DNA from: Lachnospiraceae bacterium UBA7589
Lineage (GTDB): Bacteria; Bacillota; Clostridia; Lachnospirales; Lachnospiraceae
NCBI GenBank assembly: GCA_002476495.1
Contig: DLKL01000052.1
Location: 1 to 54,277, forward strand
Direction: 5' to 3'
DNA: 54,277 nt
Shown here piece by piece: positions 25,095-33,000 of this stretch; position 1 is the stretch's first letter; the number at the start of each line of letters is the position of its first letter. The notes below the pieces were generated by a model. That model saw only the letters and a program-made list of their open reading frames with translations. It had not been told where the DNA came from and searched no databases. Position numbers and translations under genes: made by a program.

Positions 25095-26477
25095 TTAATT
25101 AGTGCCTCTAAGCTCGATAATCGGAGCTCCCTTTCCATTAATGTAGTCGCCGGTTATGGTCACCCTTCCTATCGTGTCATCTCTTGGAATTTCATACATA
25201 ATATCAAGCATAAATTTTTCTATTATTGCTCTTAGGGCCCGGGCTCCCGTTTTTTTGGTAAGAGCCTGCTCTGCTATTGCCTCATAGGCTGAGTCATCAA
25301 AGAGAAGCTCAACCTCATCAAGAGCAAGAAGCTTTTGATATTGCTTAAGTATGGCATTCTTTGGTTCCTTTAATATTTTGATGTACATATCCTTATCAAG
25401 GGCATCAAGGGAAAAAAGTACAGGAAGTCTTCCTAAAAACTCAGGAATCATGCCGAATTCACGCAAATCCTCATTGGTTACCTCCCTCATTATATTTTCT
25501 TCCTTGTCATATTTATCCTTCAAATCTGCGTTAAATCCCATGGAGGATTGTCTGTTTAGCCGTTGTATAATTATTTTATCGATGTCCGGAAATGCACCAC
25601 CACAAATGAACAGTATATTTTTTGTATTCATAGTAGTCATAGGAGTCATTGCATTTTTGCTTCCGGAGCCTACAGGCACCTCCACATCCGCACCTTCAAG
25701 TATTTTTAAAAGTCCCTGTTGGACGGATTCACCACTGACATCCCTGCTGTGGGTTTCTTTCTTTTTTGCTATTTTGTCTATTTCGTCAATAAATACAATG
25801 CCACGCTCAGCCTTTTCCACATCATTATCAGCGACTGCAAGCAATTTGGATAATATGCTTTCAACATCATCACCTATGTAACCTGCTTCGGTAAGAGTGG
25901 TGGCATCGGTTATGGCAAGGGGGACATTGAGTATGCGGGCAACGGTTTTAACCAGATAGGTTTTTCCGCAACCTGTTGGCCCAAGCATAAGCATATTTGA
26001 TTTTTCAATCTCTATATCATCCATTGTGTTGGTAATAACTCTCTTGTAATGGTTATATACGGCAACAGATATGGCTTTCTTTGCGTATTCCTGCCCGACT
26101 ACATATTCATCAAGCATAGCCTTGATTTTATGTGGTGCGGGAATATTTTCCATGGTGAGAGGAATTTCATCTTCCTTTTTTTCCTCAGCCTTTTTCTTCT
26201 TTTTAACCTTTTGAGACTTTGGAATATCATCGAAAGGCATAAACTGTGACATATTTATATTACCCATCTTACTGAGATCTATGAATTGCATAGGACTGTT
26301 ATTAAAGGCGTCAAAGCTTTTTTGCATACAATCGTTGCATATATAAATATCCCCCGGCATGGTAATAAAAGGGCCGGCCTGAGATTCAGGGCGCCTGCAC
26401 AGGTAACAATATTTCTCATATTCATCCCTATCGTCTATGTTATTATTGTTATTGTTGTTAATGCTGTTATCTGACAT
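25095..26477 (-). CDS. clpX: divergent ClpX-family AAA+ unfoldase
   Basis: The 460-residue protein has the ClpX zinc domain (C24, C27, C47, C50), Walker A GPTGCGKT (166-173), pore loop GYIG (199-202), Walker B FIDE (229-232), sensor-2 GAR (411-413). It is longer than typical ClpX (about 420) because of an Asn-rich start (NSINNNNNNN) and a Lys-rich linker (about 84-110). Two specific loops differ: the RKH substrate loop is replaced by GSGSKNAM (270-277) and the ClpP-docking IGF is MGF (313-315). No tig, clpP or lon is near, so it may be a second ClpX paralogue. Confidence 0.85.
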   Translation of the reverse strand: MSDNSINNNNNNNIDDRDEYEKYCYLCRRPESQAGPFITMPGDIYICNDCMQKSFDAFNNSPMQFIDLSKMGNINMSQFMPFDDIPKSQKVKKKKKAEEKKEDEIPLTMENIPAPHKIKAMLDEYVVGQEYAKKAISVAVYNHYKRVITNTMDDIEIEKSNMLMLGPTGCGKTYLVKTVARILNVPLAITDATTLTEAGYIGDDVESILSKLLAVADNDVEKAERGIVFIDEIDKIAKKKETHSRDVSGESVQQGLLKILEGADVEVPVGSGSKNAMTPMTTMNTKNILFICGGAFPDIDKIIIQRLNRQSSMGFNADLKDKYDKEENIMREVTNEDLREFGMIPEFLGRLPVLFSLDALDKDMYIKILKEPKNAILKQYQKLLALDEVELLFDDSAYEAIAEQALTKKTGARALRAIIEKFMLDIMYEIPRDDTIGRVTITGDYINGKGAPIIELRGTN

Positions 26478-26506
26478 AGGTATCCTCCGTAAAAAAAGTT
26501 TTAATA

Positions 26507-26515
26507 ATTATACCA
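26507..26515 (-). promoter_or_regulatory. extended -10 promoter for clpX
   Basis: On the minus strand the sequence TGGTATAAT is a perfect -10 with the TGn extension, 30 bases before the clpX ATG. The -35 region is weak, as is usual for extended -10 promoters. Confidence 0.5.
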
Positions 26516-26603
26516 CTAAATAAAAATTAATACTATTATATATTTTTGGAAGTTAATAAGGATATTTTAATTGTATTTGATAAGAAGAAATTGTATTAAA
26601 CTA

Positions 26604-26632
26604 TTGAAAATTTTTATGTATAGAAGTATAAA
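26604..26632 (+). promoter_or_regulatory. candidate sigma-A promoter for the small membrane protein gene
   Basis: TTGAAA (26604-26609) and TATAAA (26627-26632) with 17-base spacing, 38 bases before the ATG at 26671. Confidence 0.5.
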
Positions 26633-26670
26633 TAAAGAAATGTCTGTTAGCCGGAAGGGGTGGTTATATT

Positions 26671-27033
26671 ATGAAAAAAAGAATTTTTGCATACCTGGAT
26701 TATGTTGATAAGCTTTTGGAACAGGATGATATGGATTGGGACAGGGAGATACACAAGCATCTTGTACAGATTACTTTTTTTGCCCACGAGAGACTTGTTC
26801 ATCTGATTGTAACTGTTCTCTTTGCACTTGGAACCATAGTGAGCATTTTATATCTGAATTATAGTGGCAATATAATGATTTTTGCATTGGTAATAGCGCT
26901 TATGGTGCTGCTTATTCCTTACATCAGGCACTATTATATATTGGAAAACAGTGTTCAGAGGATGTATATCCAGTATGATATAATGTTAAATAAGCGGGAA
27001 AAAGGATTCATAATGAAGGATAAGGAATCGTAA
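26671..27033 (+). CDS. hypothetical two-helix membrane protein
   Basis: The 120-residue protein has a charged N-terminus (about 1-40), two adjacent membrane helices (about 43-64, LIVTVLFALGTIVSILYL, and 68-86, IMIFALVIALMVLLIPY) with a very short turn, and a basic C-terminus. Both ends should be cytoplasmic. RBS AAGGGGTGG is strong. I do not recognise the family. It has its own promoter and terminator-like hairpin, so it is a single-gene unit. Confidence 0.65.
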   Translation: MKKRIFAYLDYVDKLLEQDDMDWDREIHKHLVQITFFAHERLVHLIVTVLFALGTIVSILYLNYSGNIMIFALVIALMVLLIPYIRHYYILENSVQRMYIQYDIMLNKREKGFIMKDKES

Positions 27034-27045
27034 TAAATAAATTAA

Positions 27046-27071
27046 GGGGCTTGCAAAGATATGCAGGCCCC
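27046..27071. terminator. terminator-like hairpin between convergent genes
   Basis: A 10-bp GC-rich stem (GGGGCTTGCA / TGCAGGCCCC, one G-U) with a 6-base loop. The flanks are A/T-rich but lack a long T-run on either strand. Confidence 0.5.
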
Positions 27072-27080
27072 ATTTAAGCT

Positions 27081-27389
27081 TTATCTTGAACGGTTTTCAG
27101 TATTATTATTGCTTTCAGTGTTGGAATTTCCGTTGTTTGTAATATCGTCAACACCATTTTCAACTCCGTCTATTACATCGTTAACACCATTTTCAACTCC
27201 ATCTACAACATCGTTAACACCATTTTCAGCATCGTCTATAATTGAATTGCCATTGTTACCGGTAGTGTCCTGACTGCTGCCGGTGCTTTTGTCGTTAGAT
27301 GTCTGGTCACTGCCGTCACATCCTGTAAGGCAAAAGGCCAGAAGAGTTAATGTTGCTAAAAGTAATATTTTAGATTTAAAATTCTTCAT
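27081..27389 (-). CDS. repeat-containing lipoprotein
   Basis: The 102-residue precursor has a lipoprotein signal peptide: MKNFKSK, a hydrophobic core, and lipobox LTGC with Cys24. The mature part is Ser/Asn/Gly/Asp-rich and holds three 11-residue repeats of the form DGVENGVNDVI (52-84), strongly acidic and possibly forming an amphipathic helix. It should be anchored outside the membrane. No enzyme domain is visible. RBS AAGGAG. The family is unknown to me; small repeated lipoproteins of this kind are often spacers or stress proteins, but that is not shown. Confidence 0.78.
   Translation of the reverse strand: MKNFKSKILLLATLTLLAFCLTGCDGSDQTSNDKSTGSSQDTTGNNGNSIIDDAENGVNDVVDGVENGVNDVIDGVENGVDDITNNGNSNTESNNNTENRSR
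27138..27236 (-). repeat. three in-frame 33-base tandem repeats
   Basis: Three head-to-tail 33-base units encode DDAENGVNDVV, DGVENGVNDVI and DGVENGVDDIT in the lipoprotein. They have no spacers and are coding, so this is not a CRISPR array. Confidence 0.85.
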
Positions 27390-27472
27390 AACAATATACT
27401 CCTTATGTTTAGTTTTATGAAAATAGTATTGCCCAAAATTAAGGAGAATATTTATAATAAAAAATTTTTATT

Positions 27473-28372
27473 CTAAATTGTAAATGGACATGATGGTGGC
27501 TCCTCGTTTATGCATGGGGTCGGGTCGGGAGGGTTGCAATCAGTTTTTTTGTCACAGGGATTACAGGTTTCAAGTGGTTTTATGTTTCTGTCCAAAAGAC
27601 TTCCGTTTACAAAATCCATACAAACTGTTTCCTCTCCGGAGGACAGACTTCCTTTTGATACAATTGCTTTGCCCATATGTGGGAGCTGATACTGTGTAAA
27701 ATAAACCGATTTTACGATAAGAGTAAGACCGATAGTAACAGTGCTTCCACTCATGTCAAAATCAAGAACCTTCGGAATAGCCATAAGATTTAATCCCTGT
27801 ACGAGCTGATTGTTGGTTGTGGAAAATCCGATAAAATTAAGGGAAGGTGTCTCCACATTTCCGTCTGTATAAGTTACTCCGTAAGGGGCAAATAATTCCA
27901 GGGATACTGAGGTAGGGTTTGTATCTTCGTCATAGCCTGCATCGGTAATTGCGGGAGGAAGATATATTATCCCGGGAAGAGTGAGGGTGGTTAGAAGACG
28001 ATTACAACAGTCATACAGCTTAAGCGCAAAGGTTACGGATAAATTGGAAAGAGTAACCTCATAGCAGTTTCCACGCTGTGGAATCTGTGTAATGGTTATT
28101 CCGGCCGCATCAGTTGTGGCTAACTGGTATGAGATATCGATAACCTCCGCCTTTGCATACACGGCAGTAGGAAAATCTGCGGTAACACCGGCAGGGATTG
28201 GAAGGGAACGACAAACATTTATTCCCAGCTCATCATATACAACAGGTGTAAGAACAGTAAGGTATTTTGGATCCCCGCAGCCCGGGTTAACACATATATC
28301 AATACAGTCATCATTTATTCCGGAAGCTATGGCGCTGCTTAATATTCGTTTGTTACAGCAACATTTAGACAT
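27473..28372 (-). CDS. hypothetical Cys-rich protein, possible spore or surface structural protein
   Basis: The 299-residue protein starts MSKCCCNKR and ends with a Cys/Pro-rich tail (CNPCDKKTDCNPPDPTPC, then PPSCPF). The middle looks like two beta-rich domains (about 35-150 and 155-270) with many Thr/Val strands and no signal peptide or membrane helix. Cys clusters at both ends of a beta-rich, non-exported protein resemble clostridial spore-coat or exosporium proteins, but I do not recognise the family and this is inference. The frame extends upstream to 28543; ATG 28372 is chosen for its AAAGGAAA RBS and because the extra part is nonsense-like. Confidence 0.65.
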   Translation of the reverse strand: MSKCCCNKRILSSAIASGINDDCIDICVNPGCGDPKYLTVLTPVVYDELGINVCRSLPIPAGVTADFPTAVYAKAEVIDISYQLATTDAAGITITQIPQRGNCYEVTLSNLSVTFALKLYDCCNRLLTTLTLPGIIYLPPAITDAGYDEDTNPTSVSLELFAPYGVTYTDGNVETPSLNFIGFSTTNNQLVQGLNLMAIPKVLDFDMSGSTVTIGLTLIVKSVYFTQYQLPHMGKAIVSKGSLSSGEETVCMDFVNGSLLDRNIKPLETCNPCDKKTDCNPPDPTPCINEEPPSCPFTI

Positions 28373-28472
28373 AATAGATTTCCTTTCAAATATGCTTACA
28401 ATATTATATTCTCCTTGGGTATTTTTGTTCTTTAACACCCATATATTGTAAAAAGGGAAAAGGGAAAATGTA

Positions 28473-29168
28473 ATGGAATATATTTTTGCAGGCAATGGAT
28501 ACAGGACAGTAATATATGATGAGGGAAACAATATTTTTTCCACTGTAATAGGAAAAAACAGAATTCAGAAAATAAGGCTTCTGGGAAAGGATTACCACAG
28601 AAGCCTGACCTGTGCAAAGCAGAGTGAGATTATTCATTGTGCATATATTTCCACAGCCGGGGCGCTGGTCTGGGTAGATGGGGAAAAGGAAATCTCCGTG
28701 GTACTATTTGAGGACAGACAGGAACAGTGGAATATAGAGAATCCACAGCTTATGTATTTTGGGAAAAAACTGGTTTTGCTTTATATGGCAACTAATCCGG
28801 TTACCGGAAGGTATGAGGTAAGATATATTCCTCTTCCGGATGACAGAAAAACAAGGGTGTTGATTGAGTCAAAGAAGGCTATAAAGAAGGTAAAACAGGT
28901 TAGCGACGGATTATTATGCTGCAGTGGAAAAGAAACAGCCGATAAAACGATATATTCTATACGGATGCAAGGACAGTGGGAAATTGAATCGGAAAAAATG
29001 GAATTGTATGCCGAGGGCTATATGAAAAATAGAGAAGAAAAAATCATTGAGGGCTACAGGGAACGTTATATGGAGTTGTATGAATTTACAAAGAAGCTTC
29101 AGGAGGAGGGGAAGCAGTGGAGAGAAAAATTTTATGCAAGTCATAAAAGAAGTCAGTCAGGGGAATAA
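28473..29168 (+). CDS. hypothetical protein divergent from the Cys-rich gene
   Basis: The 231-residue protein shows repeated beta-strand pairs in its first 150 residues (YRTVIYDEGNNIFS, ISTAGALVWVDGEKEIS, KLVLLYMATNPVTGRYEVRY), resembling blades of a propeller-like fold, then a strongly charged helical tail (about 180-231, EGYRERYMELYEFTKKLQEE). No signal peptide or membrane helix. The 100-base spacer to the Cys-rich gene suggests they are divergently expressed partners. RBS is the purine-rich AAAAGGGAAAA. Function unknown. Confidence 0.62.
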   Translation: MEYIFAGNGYRTVIYDEGNNIFSTVIGKNRIQKIRLLGKDYHRSLTCAKQSEIIHCAYISTAGALVWVDGEKEISVVLFEDRQEQWNIENPQLMYFGKKLVLLYMATNPVTGRYEVRYIPLPDDRKTRVLIESKKAIKKVKQVSDGLLCCSGKETADKTIYSIRMQGQWEIESEKMELYAEGYMKNREEKIIEGYRERYMELYEFTKKLQEEGKQWREKFYASHKRSQSGE

Positions 29169-29172
29169 ATTC

Positions 29173-29201
29173 TTGACATAAGACAAAAAAAATCATAATA
29201 T
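29173..29201 (+). promoter_or_regulatory. candidate sigma-A promoter for the polysaccharide deacetylase
   Basis: A perfect TTGACA (29173-29178) with TAATAT (29196-29201) at 17-base spacing lies about 100 bases before the chosen ATG. A 7-bp CCTTTTT/AAAAAGG hairpin (near 29214-29233) lies in the leader. Confidence 0.5.
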
Positions 29202-29303
29202 AAAATTTGTATCCTTTTTTAGACATAAAAAGGTATTGGTTTGTAAGACATTGTGGTGATTGATTATTTTGCTGCAGTATATGGGATAGTAAAGGATTTG
29301 TCT

Positions 29304-30344
29304 ATGAAGAATTTAGATAATAAAGCTGATGAAAATTCATACAGACAACCGGAAAATGAAACCGGATATAACCGGAAGAACGTAGACCGGATTAAACGAT
29401 TTATAATTATTGGAATGCTTATGGTTTGTGCTTTGCCGGTAATTGGCTGTATATATCTGTTCGGAAGGCTTACAGATATGGATAAGCAGGTTGAGGACCT
29501 TGAAAACCAGGTTGAGCTTTCGGACACATCCTCAGACGATGTAAGCTCAGGGTCTGAAGGAGGGAAGGATATTCTTGACAGGGAAAACAGTGCTAAGGAT
29601 GATATAGAAAAAAATACAAGAGAGGATAGCAATATTTTATCATCAGCCGATAAGGAACAGAATGACGAAACCACAGAGATATCAGGAACCATGCAGGGAC
29701 ATAAACTCAACGGAAAAAAGGTTTACCTGACCTTTGATGACGGGCCAAGCATATATACGGATGAAATTCTGGATATATTAAAAGAAAAAGGGGTTAAAGC
29801 CACCTTTTTTGTAGTATACAATGACGATAAGGAATTGTGGGAAAAATATAATCATATTGTTGAACAGGGACACACCCTGGGTATGCATTCTTATTCCCAT
29901 GTGTATGATAAGGTATATAACAGTCTGGATTCTTTTAAGGAGGATGTCACCGGTATACATGATTTTCTGCTGGAACAGACGGGAGTTGACTGCAAATTTT
30001 ACAGATTTCCCGGGGGAAGCTCTAATACTGTTTCAAATGTGGATATCCAGGTATTGATTAAATATTTGAACCAACAGGGATATACATATTTTGACTGGAA
30101 TTCCTTATCGGGAGATGCAGTAAATAAATATATGTCACCGGAGGAGTTAAATGCCAACGTAATGAAATATGTACGGGCAAATCAGGGGGATTCGGTTGTG
30201 CTGATGCATGATCTTACTAATATTCATGCTACTGTGGAAGCTCTGCCTCAGCTTATTGATATTCTTATTCAGGAGGGATATGAAATATGCCCTATTGATG
30301 ATAATACAAAACCGGTACAACATGTTACATACGAAGAAGATTAA
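29304..30344 (+). CDS. membrane-anchored polysaccharide deacetylase
   Basis: The 346-residue protein has a membrane anchor (about 31-53), a low-complexity acidic Ser/Asp/Glu stalk (about 60-130) and a NodB domain (about 138-330): TFDDGPS with D145-D146, zinc His pair H195 and H199 in HSYSH, RFPGGSS (234-240), DWNSLSGD and VVLMHD. It should remove acetyl groups from peptidoglycan or another GlcNAc polymer outside the membrane, often giving lysozyme resistance. ATG 29304 is preferred over GTG 29253 because AAAGGA is well placed. Substrate is not determinable. Confidence 0.9.
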   Translation: MKNLDNKADENSYRQPENETGYNRKNVDRIKRFIIIGMLMVCALPVIGCIYLFGRLTDMDKQVEDLENQVELSDTSSDDVSSGSEGGKDILDRENSAKDDIEKNTREDSNILSSADKEQNDETTEISGTMQGHKLNGKKVYLTFDDGPSIYTDEILDILKEKGVKATFFVVYNDDKELWEKYNHIVEQGHTLGMHSYSHVYDKVYNSLDSFKEDVTGIHDFLLEQTGVDCKFYRFPGGSSNTVSNVDIQVLIKYLNQQGYTYFDWNSLSGDAVNKYMSPEELNANVMKYVRANQGDSVVLMHDLTNIHATVEALPQLIDILIQEGYEICPIDDNTKPVQHVTYEED

Positions 30345-30361
30345 CCAGCGAGGTGTGTGTC

Positions 30362-31651
30362 ATGGATTATGCTATGGCTATGAAGTATATAGAAGAAAAA
30401 AATAAGCTCGGCTCTGTGCCGGGCTTAGTTAATGTTAAGGAGCTGTTGTTTCGCCTCGGTAATCCCCAGAACCGTTTAAAGTGCCTCCATATTGCGGGTA
30501 CTAACGGAAAGGGCTCTGTTTTTTCTTATGTAGACAGTGCCTTAAGAGAAAATGGATACAGGGTCGGAAGATATATTTCACCTACCATATTTGACTACCG
30601 AGAAAGATTTTCCATAAATGGAAATAATATTTCAAAGGAAAGATTTGCAGCCCTGACAGAAAGGGTGGCCATTATAGTTGATGAAATGACAAGAGAAGGA
30701 AATTATAATCCTACTGCATTTGAAATAGAAACGGCAATAGCTTTTTTGTACTTTTATGAAGAAAAGGTGGATTTTGCCCTTGTGGAATGTGGAATGGGAG
30801 GAAGCCTGGATGCTACCAATGTAATAGATGATCCCCTTCTTACGGTAATGGCCTCCATAAGCATGGATCACATGCAATTTTTAGGGGATACCATAGAAAA
30901 AATTGCATTAAACAAGGCGGGGATTATGAGAGCGGGGAAAACCACAGTATCATATCCTCAAATATCCGGGGTAAAGACGGTATTGGAGGATTGTGCAGGA
31001 AAGCTGGATAATCATATTATATATGCAGATACTGCAGGTTTAACTAATATAAGCATGGGTTTAAATGGGACAGGTTTTGTTTATAAAAACCGGAAATATG
31101 ATATAGGATTGCTTGGTACACATCAGATATATAATGCCATGACGGCCATAGAAGTGCTTGATGCACTTTCCGGTATGGGAATATCACTGGATGACTCATT
31201 AACAAGGAGAGGTATATCAATGACAAGATGGCCGGGAAGGATGACAAAAGTCTCTGATAAACCGGATATGTATGTTGATGGTGCCCATAATACGGATGCA
31301 TGGAAATTTCTCAGGGATGGAGTTAAGAAGTATTTTACAAATAAGAAAATTATCTATATAATAGGAGTATTGAAGGATAAGGAGTATGAGCGGATGGTAG
31401 ACATCCTGTATGATACCATGGATTATTGTATAACCATTACTCCGGATAATTCCAGGGGACTGCCAAAGGAGACATTGCTGGAGCTGATTAAAAAGAAGGG
31501 TATACAGTGCAATGCCGCATCAAATGCACATGAGGCAATTCTTATGGCAAAAGAAAAAGCAGAGGAAGAAGGAGTTATTATTGTGTCCGGTTCACTATCC
31601 TTTATTGCTGATTATCTGAAATATAATAATGACGGACCGGATAACATATGA
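30362..31651 (+). CDS. folC: folylpolyglutamate synthase / dihydrofolate synthase
   Basis: FolC adds glutamate to dihydropteroate and extends the polyglutamate tail of folates. The 429-residue protein has the ATP loop HIAGTNGKGSV, the Omega-loop region, VECGMGGSLDATNV, SMDHMQFLGDTIEKIALNKAGI (about 20 residues, the substrate helix) and DGAHN in the C-terminal domain. RBS GAGGTG and ATG 30362 are preferred over GTG 30353. Its end overlaps the HD gene by four bases (ATGA), starting a four-gene folate operon. Confidence 0.94.
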   Translation: MDYAMAMKYIEEKNKLGSVPGLVNVKELLFRLGNPQNRLKCLHIAGTNGKGSVFSYVDSALRENGYRVGRYISPTIFDYRERFSINGNNISKERFAALTERVAIIVDEMTREGNYNPTAFEIETAIAFLYFYEEKVDFALVECGMGGSLDATNVIDDPLLTVMASISMDHMQFLGDTIEKIALNKAGIMRAGKTTVSYPQISGVKTVLEDCAGKLDNHIIYADTAGLTNISMGLNGTGFVYKNRKYDIGLLGTHQIYNAMTAIEVLDALSGMGISLDDSLTRRGISMTRWPGRMTKVSDKPDMYVDGAHNTDAWKFLRDGVKKYFTNKKIIYIIGVLKDKEYERMVDILYDTMDYCITITPDNSRGLPKETLLELIKKKGIQCNAASNAHEAILMAKEKAEEEGVIIVSGSLSFIADYLKYNNDGPDNI

Positions 31652-32133
31652 TTATGGACAGAATAGATGCTATATTGAAAAATAGTGAATTTAAAAAGCA
31701 TATGGAATATATATCCGCGGCAGAAAAGACACGAAGGTTCTGCCTGCATGGCTTACAGCATAGCATAGATGTTGCGAGAGTTGCATATATTATTAATCTT
31801 GAAGATAATCTTATGTATGACAAGGATGTAATATATGGGATGGCTCTTTTGCATGATATAGGCAGAAGCCGGGAGTATGAAAAAGGTATCGGACATCATG
31901 AGGCAGGAGCGGAAATAGCAAGCCGGGTATTAAAACAGAGTGGTTTTAATGAAACGGAATGTGAGATAATAGCTGATGCCATAGCCTGTCACAAGAATCC
32001 TACAGGTAAGGAGAGAGATTTAAGGTACATATTATATAGAGCGGATAAGCTTACAAGAAATTGTTTTTATTGCCAGTCCAGTGAACTTTGCTATTGGAGT
32101 GAAGAGATGAAAAACAAAACGCTGATATATTAA
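31648..32133 (+). CDS. HD-domain hydrolase in the folate operon
   Basis: The 161-residue protein is a compact HD phosphohydrolase with the full metal set: His38 (HGLQHS), His69-Asp70 (ALLHDIGR) and Asp133 (RADKL). Similar HD genes lie between folate genes in other Clostridia. Since folate synthesis needs removal of phosphates from dihydroneopterin triphosphate and no Nudix FolQ is visible here, this protein is a candidate for that step; this is inference from position only. The start overlaps folC; a second ATG two codons later is also possible. Confidence 0.85.
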   Translation: MIMDRIDAILKNSEFKKHMEYISAAEKTRRFCLHGLQHSIDVARVAYIINLEDNLMYDKDVIYGMALLHDIGRSREYEKGIGHHEAGAEIASRVLKQSGFNETECEIIADAIACHKNPTGKERDLRYILYRADKLTRNCFYCQSSELCYWSEEMKNKTLIY

Positions 32134-32151
32134 TATATTTAGGAGGAAAAC

Positions 32152-32973
32152 ATGACAGATAAGATTAACATTGGCACAAGAGAGTTTTCCCTCGATAAAG
32201 CACCGTATATTATGGGGATACTTAATGTTACACCGGATTCATTTTCTGACGGAGGCAGGTATAACAATATTGACAGGGCTCTCAATCAGGTAAAGCTTAT
32301 GATGGATGAAGGAGCTGATATAATTGATGTGGGAGGAGAATCCACCAGACCCGGACATATACCTGTTTCTATCCAGGAGGAGATTGAGAGGACCTGTTTT
32401 GTTATAGAGGCAATTAAGGAAAGGTATAATATTCCTGTTTCACTGGATACCTACAAGTGGCAGGTTGCCCAGGCGGGAATCCTTGCAGGGGCTGATATGA
32501 TAAATGATATCTGGGGCTTTAAGCAGGAAAGTAAAATGGCTGAAATAGTAGCAAAAGCCGGTGTGGCCTGCTGTCTTATGCATAACAGACCTGTTGCGGT
32601 ATACGATGATTTAATACCGGATTTACTTGATGATTTGAAACAGAGCATAGATATTGCATTGAATGCAGGGATTGACAAAAACAGGATAGTAATTGATCCC
32701 GGAATCGGTTTTGCAAAAAGCTATGAGGATAATCTTATCGTAATGAATAATCTGGAAAAACTATTGGAACTGAATGCTCCTGTTTTACTGGGAACTTCAA
32801 GAAAATCAATGATTGGTAATACACTAAATCTTCCGGTTGATGAAAGAGAAGAAGGAACAATAGCTACCTCAGTTATGGGACTTATGAAAGGCTGCAGCTT
32901 TTTCAGAGTACATAACGTTAAGGGAAATTATAGAGCTCTAAGGATGACATGGGCAATGATGAATGCCCGTTAA
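32152..32973 (+). CDS. folP: dihydropteroate synthase
   Basis: FolP joins p-aminobenzoate to the pterin pyrophosphate; it is the sulfonamide target. The 273-residue protein shows MGILNVTPDSFSDGGRY, VGGESTRPGH, SLDTYKW, INDIWGFK, MHNRP, IDPGIGFAKS and GTSRKSMIG, all in the family order. RBS AGGAGG; third gene of the folate operon, 18 bases after the HD gene. Confidence 0.96.
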   Translation: MTDKINIGTREFSLDKAPYIMGILNVTPDSFSDGGRYNNIDRALNQVKLMMDEGADIIDVGGESTRPGHIPVSIQEEIERTCFVIEAIKERYNIPVSLDTYKWQVAQAGILAGADMINDIWGFKQESKMAEIVAKAGVACCLMHNRPVAVYDDLIPDLLDDLKQSIDIALNAGIDKNRIVIDPGIGFAKSYEDNLIVMNNLEKLLELNAPVLLGTSRKSMIGNTLNLPVDEREEGTIATSVMGLMKGCSFFRVHNVKGNYRALRMTWAMMNAR

Positions 32974-33000
32974 TTATCCTTATGTGATGGAGATGTGCTT

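Noticed and set aside
27138..27236. Regularly repeated 33-base units that could look like a CRISPR array
   Set aside because: The units are directly adjacent with no spacers, are in frame and encode 11-residue repeats of a lipoprotein.
28373..28543. N-terminal extension of the Cys-rich protein to 28543
   Set aside because: It overlaps the divergent gene and its sequence has no good RBS; ATG 28372 has AAAGGAAA.
29213..29234. Hairpin CCTTTTT/AAAAAGG as a terminator
   Set aside because: It is followed by TATTGG and not by a T-run, and lies between a promoter and its gene.
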